From CANDYO01 sp049653745 (GTDB lineage: Bacteria; Pseudomonadota; Alphaproteobacteria; Rickettsiales; CANDYO01): DNA of 22,814 nucleotides. The DNA lies in assembly GCA_049653745.1 (NCBI GenBank), contig JBASGW010000060.1:1-22814 (forward strand), written 5' to 3'. This document shows, one piece after another, positions 1 through 7,773 of this stretch. A program made the position numbers and the translations under genes. Each line of letters opens with the position of its first letter. Positions within the stretch are counted from its first letter, which is position 1. Below the pieces are notes generated by a model. It was given only the letters and a program-made list of their open reading frames with translations, searched no databases and had not been told where the DNA came from.

Positions 1-301
1 TTTCTGCATCTAATAATCTTCCTTTTTCTTCATCTATTTCCATAGCTAATCTGTCTGCTTGCATCTTGATTAAACGAGCTCTTTCATTAGCAATATTGGG
101 ATTATTTTCTTCTATATCTACAGATCCTAATGATCTTTCGCGTAAGTATTTGATGTAACCTTGCACACATGAAACAAGCTCATAGTCGCCTCTGCTAGCT
201 TTGGGAAGTACTCTTTCCTGAACTAATTGATGGACTCTACGCTCAGTAATACTGAATAATTTTGCAATGGTGGACGCTGGATAAGCTGATGTATTGGACA
301 T
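1..301 (-). CDS. Phage terminase small subunit (Nu1-like), partial
   Basis: About 100 N-terminal residues are visible; the gene continues past the left edge. The start is the ATG read leftwards from 301. The N-terminus has a winged-HTH pattern of the Nu1/terminase small subunit type: PASTIAKLFSITERRVHQLV at about residues 8-27, then a wing-like stretch ending in GDYELV and a helix (VQGYIKYLRERS). It continues with a charged helix (NERARLIKMQADRLAMEIDE) typical of the segment after the Nu1 HTH. In this family the protein recognises the packaging site and recruits the large terminase. The gene follows the methyltransferase with a 6-bp gap on the same strand, which fits the end of an early/packaging gene block. 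The large terminase gene is expected just outside the window. Confidence 0.72.
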   Translation of the reverse strand, partial: MSNTSAYPASTIAKLFSITERRVHQLVQERVLPKASRGDYELVSCVQGYIKYLRERSLGSVDIEENNPNIANERARLIKMQADRLAMEIDEEKGRLLDAE

Positions 302-307
302 GTAGCC

Positions 308-1519
308 TTACTCTCTTTCTATAGTTGATATTTCTTTAAAACTTTTTAATAGCTTGCCATGAATAGCAGTATCTCCTGTTAGGTCCTGCCAACGCCTAAT
401 GATCACGTCGCAATATTTAGGGTCTATCTCAATAAGTCTTGCAGAGCGGTTAAGTTTTTCACAAGCAATCAAGGTTGAACCAGAACCAGCGAATGGATCA
501 AGGATAAAATCTTTAACTCTGCTAGAGTTTTCAATAGCTCTAGATACTAACTCAACTGGCTTCATAGTTGGGTGTAAATCATTACTACTAGGTTTAGCAA
601 AGTTCCACACATCACTTTGATTTCTATCGCCACACCAATGATGCTTATTACCATCAAGCCAGCCATAAAGGATAGTTTCGTATTGGCGTTGATAATCCGA
701 TCTACCGAGTGCAAAATGATTTTTAACCCAAACGATAAAAGTTGACCAATGCCCACCTGCTGAGGTAAAAGCTTTATGCAGAGTGTGGAGCTCTGAAGCA
801 CTCATGCAGATGTAAGCTGCTCCTTTGCAAACCTTGAGCATATTCTTGCAGCTAGATAGAAGAAAGCTGTAGAATTCTTCTCCAAGATTATCGTTATGAA
901 TCTTATCACCTGAGTCATTCATATAATCAACATTGTAAGGAGGGTCAGTAAAGATCATGTGAGCTGTATTGCCAGCCATTATAGTATCAATTGATTTTGG
1001 GTCAGTACTATCAGCGCATAGTAAGCGGTGACGTTTGCCAAGAATCCATAGATCACCTGGTTTAGTAACGGTTTTTTCAACTATTGCTGGAATAAGATCA
1101 TCATCTGTACAGGTTCCATTATCAGAAGATAGCAGCAAGTTATCTAATTCATTTAAGTCAAAGCCAGTCAGCTCCAAATTAAATCCTTTACTCTCTAAAT
1201 CACCTAGTTCTATTTTAAGGAGTTCATCATCCCACTGCGCTTCTTGATTACTCCGGTTGTCGGCGATGCGGTAGGCTTTGATTTGGGCTTCTGTCAAACC
1301 TTCAGCAATATGAATAGGTACTTCTGCTAATCCTAATGCTCTAGCTGCTAGTAAGCGAGTATGGCCCACGATGATAGTATAATTTATGTCAACTACGATT
1401 GGCTGACGGAAGCCAAATTCCTTAATTGAGGCAGCTACCTTTGCTACCGCTGCTTCATTCTTTCTTGGATTATTGACATATGGAATTACTTGTGCCACGT
1501 CGATGAGTTCAACTTTCAT
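308..1519 (-). CDS. ParB-domain / DNA methyltransferase fusion (beta-class adenine or N4-cytosine MTase)
   Basis: This 403-residue protein has two parts. Residues 1-90 are a ParB/Srx-like domain with an intact GHTRLLAA motif (52-59). Residues 150-385 are an S-adenosylmethionine-dependent DNA methyltransferase with motif IV DPPY at 192-195, HPTMKP at 316-321 and the AdoMet-binding FxGxG region as DPFAGSGST at 341-349. The order IV then I is the beta class, which makes N6-methyladenine or N4-methylcytosine. Such fusions are common in prophages, usually without a cognate endonuclease, and none is seen here. The likely role is protecting or marking phage DNA, possibly coupled to packaging, since the next gene is the small terminase subunit. 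The target sequence cannot be predicted from this reading. Confidence 0.9.
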   Translation of the reverse strand: MKVELIDVAQVIPYVNNPRKNEAAVAKVAASIKEFGFRQPIVVDINYTIIVGHTRLLAARALGLAEVPIHIAEGLTEAQIKAYRIADNRSNQEAQWDDELLKIELGDLESKGFNLELTGFDLNELDNLLLSSDNGTCTDDDLIPAIVEKTVTKPGDLWILGKRHRLLCADSTDPKSIDTIMAGNTAHMIFTDPPYNVDYMNDSGDKIHNDNLGEEFYSFLLSSCKNMLKVCKGAAYICMSASELHTLHKAFTSAGGHWSTFIVWVKNHFALGRSDYQRQYETILYGWLDGNKHHWCGDRNQSDVWNFAKPSSNDLHPTMKPVELVSRAIENSSRVKDFILDPFAGSGSTLIACEKLNRSARLIEIDPKYCDVIIRRWQDLTGDTAIHGKLLKSFKEISTIERE

Positions 1520-1757
1520 ATTTTATTCCTGTAATTGGTTAGTGATTTAGTTTAGCTTCGAAATAGAAGTGGTTTTATGGGGGCATTTCTATTTCTATAA
1601 AAACGCAAACCATAGCGTTTATCCGCTCTTCAATGGGGTGATACGACGGTTTAAGGCTCAAATAGAAGTGAAGTTAAAATTTCTGAATCTAGGGATTCCT
1701 CGCGATGCTGCGACCCCGCAGGCCCCGGCCCCTGGGGAGTACCTATCGTTTTTGCTG
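1520..1757. other. Intergenic region with inverted repeat, direct repeat and GC-rich island
   Basis: This 238-bp gap lies between the tail-protein gene and the methyltransferase gene. It holds a perfect 9-bp inverted repeat (1560-1568 with 1587-1595, 18-nt loop). An 11-bp direct repeat AAATAGAAGTG occurs at 1561-1571 and 1660-1670. A 46-bp island at 1698-1743 is about 78% G+C by my count, in DNA that is otherwise AT-rich. I see no convincing gene; short open frames exist on both strands but lack a ribosome binding site and family resemblance. Lying close to the small terminase gene, it could be a packaging (cos/pac) site or a regulatory region. That role is inference. Confidence 0.4.
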
Positions 1758-2312
1758 TTATCTTTTGATTCGGCTAGCATAGTAATTAATATTGTTCTTA
1801 AACTCTGTTGATAGTCTCATGCGCACAGTATCCTGCATGATCGTTATGTTCTCTTGTTGCTTAAACAACTGCGCTACACCTGGCCCATATAGCTGCTTAA
1901 CTGGCAGGCTATGCTGAGACCTACGTACATACACAGCATTGGTACTGCTACCATGTTTCACTGGTGCTATGAACGTGCCTCTGTAAAGCTTGGTTCTTCC
2001 CCATGCTTTCGCGACCACCCCCCTAGTTGTCTGTCTTGCTTTGAATGCTATCAGCTTTAGCGGGCTACCGCTAGCAATAATGCTTGCCCATACTTTTCTA
2101 GGATAAGCCTTTGCTTCAATCATACGACGCTTGATATCGCTTTGCTTAGCATTCATCATCGGCGCTATGTGTTTAGCACTTGCAGTCTTAGCGCTACTAG
2201 CCACACGGTTTAGCGTTCTAGTAACTGCTTTCGGATAAGCTTGCTGCTCCAAAGCACTTAGCTGCTTCTGGAATTGCTTTAAATTTGATTCTATGGAAAT
2301 ATTAAATGACAT
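1758..2312 (-). CDS. Prophage minor tail protein Z-like (GpZ) protein
   Basis: 184 residues and strongly basic, close to the usual length of GpZ-like minor tail proteins (about 190). The N-terminus is a helix with a coiled pattern (NLKQFQKQLSALEQQAYPKA). It is followed by a family-typical stretch, VTRTLNRVASSAKTASAKHI, and a basic middle region around residues 85-135 with RKVWASIIASGSPLKLIAF and an aromatic KAWG segment. In lambda-like phages GpZ acts late in tail completion. Its place beside the methyltransferase and small terminase fits a structural/packaging block. It has no partner tail genes within the window. The call is from overall pattern, not a diagnostic motif. Confidence 0.6.
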   Translation of the reverse strand: MSFNISIESNLKQFQKQLSALEQQAYPKAVTRTLNRVASSAKTASAKHIAPMMNAKQSDIKRRMIEAKAYPRKVWASIIASGSPLKLIAFKARQTTRGVVAKAWGRTKLYRGTFIAPVKHGSSTNAVYVRRSQHSLPVKQLYGPGVAQLFKQQENITIMQDTVRMRLSTEFKNNINYYASRIKR

Positions 2313-2457
2313 AATTCTTGTGATTTGGCTAGAACTGGCTATTACACAAAATCTTGGCGATCATACTGAAAACTATATCAAAAATTGGTGCAAGTGTATA
2401 GCGCTATTTTTAGCTAATAACCTTAAGCGTACATAAACGTACACAAAGGATACAGCG
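2313..2457. promoter_or_regulatory. Intergenic region upstream of the tail-protein gene, with palindrome
   Basis: This 145-bp non-coding gap contains the perfect palindrome ATAGCGCTAT at about 2397-2406. It also has two near copies of ACGTACA/GCGTACA around 2428-2443, and GCGTACACAAA recurs near 8493. TATAGC is also part of the operator-like repeats at 7746-7940, so the same repressor might act here. This is a weak resemblance only. Confidence 0.25.
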
Positions 2458-2880
2458 TCATTTTGAGTAATAAATATTTAGCCTTTTAGCGATTTTTTCT
2501 AGAGCCATATTCCATTTCCTCCATGCAGTGCTTCTGTTGCATCCAAGCTCCCAACAAATACTTTTCCAGTCGGCATTTGCAGCTCGTTTCCAGATCAATT
2601 TACGCTCATCGATGCTTATCCACATCATCCATTCAAATGTTCTCTCTAACCTTGAAATAGCCTCAGGAGTTGCCCTTAATCTAATCGGCATTTTCTCCTG
2701 AAATATTATTTCATTCGGACTATAAATTATATCCGGCCATAGGCTAAAATATCCTTGTTGCTCTATTGGTGGCAGCTTCTTGAGAGTTGATATCACCTCC
2801 AAAAAATATTCTTCTACCATTTTAGCAGTCCACTTACTTTCTTCGGTGCCACAAATTCTGTGGTTTAAGTTAGTGCTCAT
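2458..2880 (-). CDS. DUF6362-family phage protein with C-terminal HTH
   Basis: 140 residues. The C-terminal half carries the pattern of the DUF6362 family: ERTFEWMMWISIDERKLIW at about 79-97, then WKSICWELGCNRSTAWRKW, which reads as a helix-turn-helix with recognition helix GCNRSTAWRKW. Family members occur in alphaproteobacterial prophages near replication genes. A role in DNA binding or transcription is likely, but the target is unknown. The gene overlaps the 3' end of the RuvC-like gene by 11 bp, so the two are translationally linked and probably co-transcribed. Confidence 0.7.
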   Translation of the reverse strand: MSTNLNHRICGTEESKWTAKMVEEYFLEVISTLKKLPPIEQQGYFSLWPDIIYSPNEIIFQEKMPIRLRATPEAISRLERTFEWMMWISIDERKLIWKRAANADWKSICWELGCNRSTAWRKWNMALEKIAKRLNIYYSK

Positions 2881-3397
2881 AATTCGCCTCCTGCAATGAT
2901 TTTTTTGCAGATGAATCTCTCTGCATCGCTAGATGCAGCAAAGACAATGCGTCTGCCTCATTATCATCAATTGGTCGATAACCTAGCGCCTTGATTCTTT
3001 CAATCACCTCCAATTTACTGGCGTTACCCTTACCAGTGATAAATCTCTTGATCGTACCCACTGGGATACCTTCATAAGGGATTTTCTTCATCTCACACCA
3101 AGCGGTTAGCGTTCCCAAGAATCCGCCATAGGCATGGGCTGCATCCACTCCAAGATGTCTTCTCACTTCCTCGAAATAAACGATATTCACCTTCGGTAGC
3201 TCACTCAGCCAGCGTTGAAAATGGAGATATCGCATTCCTCCACCTTCGAACCTGCTCGGCTTAAAGCTCATACTACCGCTAGTGATCCCATATTCGTTCT
3301 TGATTGCCCATCCGGTAGTGGTGCCGAGATCAACTGCCAAAATATTTTGTTCAGCTCTCAAATTATCTTCTCTAAAATTATTTGCTTTGTTTCTCAT
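2870..3397 (-). CDS. Phage RuvC-like Holliday-junction nuclease
   Basis: 175 residues with an RNase H-like fold signature. The first acidic residue is D23 in ILAVDLGTTTGW, followed by YFEEV with E76/E77 and a C-terminal acidic cluster DNEADAL (D145, E147, D149). These match the catalytic carboxylates of RuvC-type resolvases. The GKGNASK and VIERIKALGY segments are also typical of phage RuvC-like proteins. The expected role is resolving branched recombination or replication intermediates before packaging. A Shine-Dalgarno-like GGAGAA precedes the ATG at 3397. It sits downstream of the primase-helicase gene across the repeat-rich gap. Confidence 0.82.
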   Translation of the reverse strand: MRNKANNFREDNLRAEQNILAVDLGTTTGWAIKNEYGITSGSMSFKPSRFEGGGMRYLHFQRWLSELPKVNIVYFEEVRRHLGVDAAHAYGGFLGTLTAWCEMKKIPYEGIPVGTIKRFITGKGNASKLEVIERIKALGYRPIDDNEADALSLLHLAMQRDSSAKKSLQEANYEH

Positions 3398-3497
3398 TTC
3401 TTGTCTTCTCCAAATTTAATTTCTATCAACTTACTGTTTTTTTTTGTAGTTGATTTTTTAATAATATAAATATAGATAGTACCCTTCATGGGTATAT

Positions 3498-3519
3498 CTA
3501 TATATATTTATATATATAG
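3498..3519. repeat. AT-rich perfect palindrome
   Basis: Perfect 10-bp arms (CTATATATAT and ATATATATAG) flank a two-base spacer. Such a tract melts easily and can extrude as a hairpin. It is the most AT-rich point of the 330-bp gap. Confidence 0.7.
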
Positions 3520-3525
3520 GGGAGC

Positions 3526-3696
3526 TGCACGCTTGAAAGCCGCAGAAATACTTATGTTTATGCGTGCAAAAAAGTACAAATTTTTGCTCGCTTAAACATA
3601 GGCTTCTAGCTTTAGTATTTACTGGCGTTAGAGTGATTTTTATAACGTGCAATAATTGGCAAAAATACATCTGCACGCTACTAATTTTGCACGCTA
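3526..3696. repeat. TGCACGCT iteron-like repeats
   Basis: TGCACGCT occurs in direct orientation at 3526-3533, 3672-3679 and 3688-3695 (the last two extend to TGCACGCTA and are 16 bp apart). GCGTGCA, the inverse of TGCACGC, occurs at 3562-3568, and the shorter CGTGCA at 3646-3651. The repeat is GC-rich in an AT-rich gap, so chance clustering is less likely. The function (initiator or regulator binding) is inferred. Confidence 0.55.
3553..3600. repeat. 20-bp imperfect inverted repeat
   Basis: The left arm 3553-3572 and right arm 3581-3600 match at 18 of 20 positions around an 8-nt loop. The arms begin TATGTTTA and end in an A run. It does not look like a simple terminator, because no T-run follows the stem on either strand. 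It overlaps one inverted copy of the TGCACGC repeat. Confidence 0.65.
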
Positions 3697-3727
3697 TAAT
3701 CATTTAAAACTCCTTTTATTAATAATA

Positions 3728-5869
3728 TTATTGGCTACCATTTATCTCTTTTATACCCCCTGAAATCTGACATCTACAATGAGTCGGCTGAATTACTAAA
3801 TTTCCCTTTCCCTTAACTTTTAGACGCATATTATTAGTGCACATATAACCATAGTTACCTTTCAATAGCTTAGGTAAACCGTACTCCTCAGCATTCTGGA
3901 AAAACTTTATATACCCTTTTAGAGTAAGGTCTTCCAATCTATCTTGAATAGCCCTCTTGCTACCAAGATTAGGAATGCCTGTGTTTTGAAACTTTCCACT
4001 AAAACTTCTCATGGTATATACTATTTCACGTGAAGCTTCTGCCATAATTAGGTTTAGAATATAATTGCTTTTAGCATCTCTTGTATCCTCAAGTTTATTG
4101 AAGTGTTTTGCTGCAGCTGAAAGTATTTTAAGATCCTCAACTACTGTAAATATTCCATCTCTTTCAAGTTTAAGAGTAAATTTACCATCACATGGAGAAT
4201 AATTAGACTTCTTGAGCGTTAATGTCCGCATATCTGGTGTAAACTCCATTCCTTCAGGTGTTTCTATAAACCACCTAAAGCGCAAAGTATTATGCCAAGC
4301 AGTTGAGCCACCAGTGCCACTTTTCTTATTTAAACCAGCTTCCGATGGATGAGCACAAAGCAACACCGTTGCTCCAGTTTCTTCGGCTATCTTACCGCAG
4401 CAGCTTTGAATAAATTGCCTAGCTTGGGCGCGAATAATTTCATTACCACCAAATATATCTGCAAGGGTATCTAATATTACTAGCTGAGGCTGAAACTTTT
4501 TGATATCAATGAGAAGATTATCAAAAAATTCAGTTAGCTTGGCTTGATCGTCACGATTAAACCTCATCAAAATATTATCCTTACCCTTTCTAGGAATTAG
4601 CACCATATTGCCTTTTACTTCAGCATAACTAACTCCCAATTTTTGGTTGATTCTATATTGCCTACGATGAAACTGATCTTTCTTGTCTTCGCACAATATG
4701 CCGTAAACTTTTATTGGCTCTCTTTTGAAACCTAACCAATCTTTTCCAGTAGCTAAGGCTGTCATGAGTTGTTGAACTAGTGTAGATTTTCCCTGTCCTC
4801 CATCGCCATATATAGCTCCTACTTCTCCTTTAGGCATCCAATCAGGAATAATCCACTCTATTGGAGGCGGTAAATCCATTAAGTCTGTATCATATATGCG
4901 TTCAATATAGTTGTTATCGTTAGCAGAGCTACTAATGGGGAGCTTATCGGCCATATCAACAAATTTAGCTTGTTCGATAAATGCTTTAACATCCATTCCT
5001 TCTACAACCGCATCAGCAGCATCCCATTTATCAATCTTATCTGTAGATATATCAATAAGCTTCACAGAGGCCACTTCCATTTGTTGTAAGAAATGGTATG
5101 CTTTTTCTGCATATTCTTTACCAGGAGTATCATTGTCAGGCCAAATAATTATGTCTTTGCCTTTTAAAGGAGACCAATCAGTTTTATTAATGCTCGCATT
5201 TGCTCCGCCCATAGCAGTAGTAGCGCATAAGTCTTTATCGATAAGCGCCTGTGCACATTTCTCACCTTCAACCAAAATTACCTTATTAGATTTAGTAATC
5301 CCTGGAAGGTTATAAAGAGGCCTTGATTTTGGCATCTTGTATTCTTTACGCTCCTCATCCCAAGGTAAATAGCTCTTCTCACCATTTACATCATAACGTA
5401 GCTTTTTAGCTATAACTTTGCCATGGATGTCAGTGTAAGACCATTCTGAAGTCGGTTTGCCAAGGTTGTCGTTATTAGCATTTTTATTTGCAGGTGAACT
5501 ACTAGATTTCATCGGAGACTGGAAGGGCGTATAAACACCCAACCAGTTTTTAATTTCTTCCATTAATCTTGGAAAGTCATCTTTAGCATCTAAGCCTCTT
5601 ACTTTAGCCCAAAGAGTAAAGATATCTCCTTTATCACCAGTAGCAAAATCATGCCACATACCAGCTTTAGGGGATCGCAGCTCAACTTTAAGACTTTCAC
5701 CAGGTTCACCTTGGATATTGCCAACATGATATTGGTGATGGCGACGTTTGCCATTTGGTAGAAGATGCCGTAAGACATCCTCCATTTGAACCAATAATCT
5801 ATTACGAATTTCATCAGTAGATACATTTATTGGAAAATTATTATCTACTATAGTGTTTAAGTTTAACAT
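3728..5869 (-). CDS. Phage DNA primase (Toprim) / RepA-type replicative helicase
   Basis: 713 residues from the preferred ATG at 5869, preceded by a strong GGAGGTGG site. An in-frame ATG 21 bp upstream lacks such a site. The N-terminal part has a primase-type stretch, MWHDFATGDKGDIFTLWA (about 71-88), but no zinc-binding cysteine set. A Toprim domain follows, with ILVEGEK (about 198-204) and PDNDTPG (about 244-250). The C-terminal half is a RecA/RepA-fold hexameric helicase: Walker A GDGGQGKST (355-363), Walker B VILDTLAD (464-471), and CAHPSEAG (about 505-512). The protein should both prime and unwind DNA during phage replication. Its start overlaps the preceding gene by 7 bp, so the two are coupled. 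Confidence 0.87.
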   Translation of the reverse strand: MLNLNTIVDNNFPINVSTDEIRNRLLVQMEDVLRHLLPNGKRRHHQYHVGNIQGEPGESLKVELRSPKAGMWHDFATGDKGDIFTLWAKVRGLDAKDDFPRLMEEIKNWLGVYTPFQSPMKSSSSPANKNANNDNLGKPTSEWSYTDIHGKVIAKKLRYDVNGEKSYLPWDEERKEYKMPKSRPLYNLPGITKSNKVILVEGEKCAQALIDKDLCATTAMGGANASINKTDWSPLKGKDIIIWPDNDTPGKEYAEKAYHFLQQMEVASVKLIDISTDKIDKWDAADAVVEGMDVKAFIEQAKFVDMADKLPISSSANDNNYIERIYDTDLMDLPPPIEWIIPDWMPKGEVGAIYGDGGQGKSTLVQQLMTALATGKDWLGFKREPIKVYGILCEDKKDQFHRRQYRINQKLGVSYAEVKGNMVLIPRKGKDNILMRFNRDDQAKLTEFFDNLLIDIKKFQPQLVILDTLADIFGGNEIIRAQARQFIQSCCGKIAEETGATVLLCAHPSEAGLNKKSGTGGSTAWHNTLRFRWFIETPEGMEFTPDMRTLTLKKSNYSPCDGKFTLKLERDGIFTVVEDLKILSAAAKHFNKLEDTRDAKSNYILNLIMAEASREIVYTMRSFSGKFQNTGIPNLGSKRAIQDRLEDLTLKGYIKFFQNAEEYGLPKLLKGNYGYMCTNNMRLKVKGKGNLVIQPTHCRCQISGGIKEINGSQ

Positions 5870-6444
5870 GATCCACCTCCAGCTACCCAACTTGGCCGAT
5901 TAACATTAGTGTGATTATTTATTTGAGATAAAACTCTTCCTATAATCGCAGCGTAATCTTTATGATCTACCGTAATTGCGGTTTTAACTTCATTCTTTGA
6001 ATTACCGTTCTGGTCATGAGTCACGTCAATTCTGGCAACAAACTCAATGCCATCTATTGCAGTAAAACTATTGATAGTCCTAGCTGCTACTGCGCTTTCA
6101 GAAATATCTTTTGGAGATATTCCTTTAGTTGAGTTGATCATCGACTTTATAAAGTGACGGCCCATATTGGCCCATTCAGGCCCTTTAGAGCTATGTAGAC
6201 CAATGAGACTCCAAACTTTACGCTTAGCATATTTACCCTCTAAAATGATAAACTCAGCATCAAGGTAAATAGCGCCAGTAACTATAGATTTAGTCGCATA
6301 GCCATCAGTTAAAGCCAGAGCATCGTCGTTATAACCACCACGCTTGATGATCATTTTTACTTTGGCAATAGTTCCGCTTGGAATTAAGCCATAAGTTGGT
6401 TGTTCTTCTATTGTTGTATTATTAAAATCATTCCAATAAGTCAT
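5863..6444 (-). CDS. Putative phage ssDNA-binding protein (DUF669-like)
   Basis: 193 residues, mostly beta-rich by pattern. LIPSGTIAKVKMIIKRGGY (about 20-38) and an extended segment with EFIILEGKYAKRKVWSLIG resemble DUF669-like single-stranded DNA-binding proteins, which phages often encode beside a Sak4-type annealing ATPase. That pairing is seen here: the start overlaps the Sak4-like gene by 4 bp (ATGA), and the end overlaps the primase-helicase start. The C-terminal tail is flexible and not strongly acidic, unlike bacterial SSB. The expected role is coating ssDNA during replication and recombination. The assignment rests largely on gene order and domain pattern. Confidence 0.55.
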   Translation of the reverse strand: MTYWNDFNNTTIEEQPTYGLIPSGTIAKVKMIIKRGGYNDDALALTDGYATKSIVTGAIYLDAEFIILEGKYAKRKVWSLIGLHSSKGPEWANMGRHFIKSMINSTKGISPKDISESAVAARTINSFTAIDGIEFVARIDVTHDQNGNSKNEVKTAITVDHKDYAAIIGRVLSQINNHTNVNRPSWVAGGGSC

Positions 6445-7301
6445 GATTGTTCTCCTGTGATTTGATTATTAAATTTAGTTATTAAGTTTTGATTTATAGT
6501 TACTAATGGAGATTTTATCTTCTCCATCAGCTTAGTTAAATTTGGCTCTTCCATCAGATCAAGCCTTCCTGATCTATCCTTTGCGGGATAACCATATGGA
6601 TTTATGGTGTGGTTGATAAAGGCTCGGTATGGATCATTCGTGCTATCATTAACTTCGGCCATGGTAATGACTTGATCAACAATACCTGGAAGTTCTAAAC
6701 CGGTTTTACTGCCTTCAATTTGTGGCATAAAAAATCTTCTGCCAAATTCATCGGTTTTCTCATCGAGTATTCCAACAAACCAAATATTTTTATCTCTGGT
6801 ATGTTGAAGATGAGTAAGCCATCCGAGCATTTCTTGGCCTTGTAAACCGTAAGTACCACGAATGTCAGCTTTACCGGTTTTCTCACTAAAGGATTGCGGT
6901 TGATCTTTACACCACCCAAAGCAAAGCCTTCCTGCAACAGTTAGCGAGTCAATAAATATAGTTTCATACTTATCTAAAGCTTTTGGATCGCTAAACTGCT
7001 TGCAAACAGCATCATAATGTGATTGACTGCAGACTTGGTTTTTGGAAAGTGCTGGGTTTGCTCCGCCAATAAACACGGCAAAATCTTGAACATCTTGCCA
7101 AGTTTTAGGACGTATGCAATCACCGCTCCAATTTTCAACAGCTAGATCTCCGGCCTCTAAGTCGACAAACAAAGTTTTCTGGGGATCTAGCGTCCAGAGC
7201 AGCGAAGTTTTGCCGATACCGCTCTTGCCAAATATACAGCCTTTAATGCCGCGTTTTTGGTTGAGTCGTTCTTCGGCGCTAATAATTGGAAGTTTACTCA
7301 T
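6441..7301 (-). CDS. Sak4-type RecA-fold ATPase (phage nucleotide-binding protein, AAA_24)
   Basis: 286 residues. It has a Walker A motif GKSGIGKT (25-32), a beta-strand LFVDLEAGD (44-52) and a Walker B strand YETIFIDSLT (112-121). Later come WFVGILDEKTDEFG and a PQIEGSKTGLELPGIVDQVI region typical of the phage nucleotide-binding family PF13479. Proteins of this type act as minimal RecA/Rad51 homologues (Sak4) that promote ssDNA annealing or strand exchange during phage recombination. It overlaps its upstream neighbour by 4 bp and its downstream neighbour by 4 bp, placing it in a tightly coupled replication/recombination operon. Confidence 0.82.
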   Translation of the reverse strand: MSKLPIISAEERLNQKRGIKGCIFGKSGIGKTSLLWTLDPQKTLFVDLEAGDLAVENWSGDCIRPKTWQDVQDFAVFIGGANPALSKNQVCSQSHYDAVCKQFSDPKALDKYETIFIDSLTVAGRLCFGWCKDQPQSFSEKTGKADIRGTYGLQGQEMLGWLTHLQHTRDKNIWFVGILDEKTDEFGRRFFMPQIEGSKTGLELPGIVDQVITMAEVNDSTNDPYRAFINHTINPYGYPAKDRSGRLDLMEEPNLTKLMEKIKSPLVTINQNLITKFNNQITGEQS

Positions 7302-7498
7302 ACTAAACCTCCATTCATCGCTTTTTCGTTTCTTATATTGCGGATAGCTATGGCTCCATTGATCCAGCTTATTTGTTTTGAGGCTGCTACCAGTTTTGCT
7401 TTTGCTTCAATTTCAAGATCTAAAAGTGTTTCAATGGGCAATATGGCCATTTCTCTAATGGATAGATGTGGAACATCTTCGATATTTGTTTTTTCCAT
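7298..7498 (-). CDS. Small phage protein of unknown function
   Basis: 66 residues, probably helical (PIETLLDLEIEAKAKLVAAS in the centre). I do not recognise the family. It is likely real because it has a good ribosome binding site (AGGGGG upstream of the ATG at 7498). Its start also overlaps the stop of the HTH gene by one base, and its stop overlaps the Sak4-like start by 4 bp. Small helical proteins at this place in phage operons are often accessory recombination or regulatory factors, but no function can be given here. Confidence 0.65.
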   Translation of the reverse strand: MEKTNIEDVPHLSIREMAILPIETLLDLEIEAKAKLVAASKQISWINGAIAIRNIRNEKAMNGGLV

Positions 7499-7701
7499 TA
7501 TAACCCCCTTATATTATTTGCGGTTGGTGTGGAAATATTGCCCGCCTCGAAAGCTTCTACGGCTTCTAATGGATAGCGAACAGACTTACCAATTATAAAA
7601 TGAGGTAAGCTTCCACCGTCAAGGCGCCAACGTTGAATAGTGCGGAAGGATAAACTCCATCTTGCAGCTAAATCTTTTTCTGAAATATGTTTTGTCTTCA
7701 T
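7498..7701 (-). CDS. AlpA/excisionase-like HTH protein
   Basis: 67 residues with a MerR/AlpA-like (HTH_17) DNA-binding domain over nearly its whole length: SEKDLAARWSLSFRTIQRWR (about 7-26), then a wing with LPHFIIGKSVRYPLEAVEAF. Proteins of this size and type serve as excisionases or early regulators in prophages. It is the first gene of the leftward operon and faces the repressor gene across a shared control region, which suits an early regulator. A GGAG ribosome site lies upstream of the ATG. Confidence 0.8.
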   Translation of the reverse strand: MKTKHISEKDLAARWSLSFRTIQRWRLDGGSLPHFIIGKSVRYPLEAVEAFEAGNISTPTANNIRGL

Positions 7702-7742
7702 TTTTTTTAGTCTCCTAAATTAATAATTAAAGTTAAAAGTTA

Positions 7743-7773
7743 AGTATAACGCTATATAGCTTGTTATTTGCAA
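7743..7773 (-). promoter_or_regulatory. Candidate promoter of leftward phage operon
   Basis: On the minus strand, TTGCAA (7768-7773) and TATACT (7743-7748) form a sigma70-like pair with a long 19-bp spacer. It lies 42 bp upstream of the HTH start and is covered by the left operator-like repeat, so repression by the divergent XRE protein is plausible. Confidence 0.4.

Larger units (their letters stand above)
3398..3727. promoter_or_regulatory. Repeat-rich gap: possible phage replication origin or control site
   Basis: This 330-bp stretch has no convincing gene. A possible 81-codon frame on the minus strand has no family resemblance and runs through all the repeats. It contains an AT-only palindrome (3498-3519, 10-bp arms, 2-nt spacer), a 20-bp inverted repeat with two mismatches (3553-3572 with 3581-3600), and copies of TGCACGCT in both orientations. 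It lies directly after the primase-helicase gene and before the RuvC-like gene, and must also carry any promoter for the latter. An origin (iterons plus easily melted AT tract) or a regulator-binding region is inferred. Confidence 0.45.

Noticed and set aside
308..1519. Restriction-modification system
   Set aside because: No endonuclease or specificity subunit gene is present in the window; an orphan prophage methyltransferase explains it better.
1569..1811. 80-codon open frame on the plus strand
   Set aside because: It runs through the inverted repeat, the GC-rich island and the 3' end of the tail-protein gene, has no ribosome site and no recognisable domain.
3458..3703. 81-codon open frame on the minus strand
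   Set aside because: It spans the AT palindrome, the 20-bp inverted repeat and the TGCACGCT repeats. Its composition is not protein-like and no ribosome site was found.
5870..5890. Upstream ATG (5890) for the primase-helicase
   Set aside because: It lies deeper inside the preceding gene and lacks the strong GGAGGTGG site that precedes the ATG at 5869.
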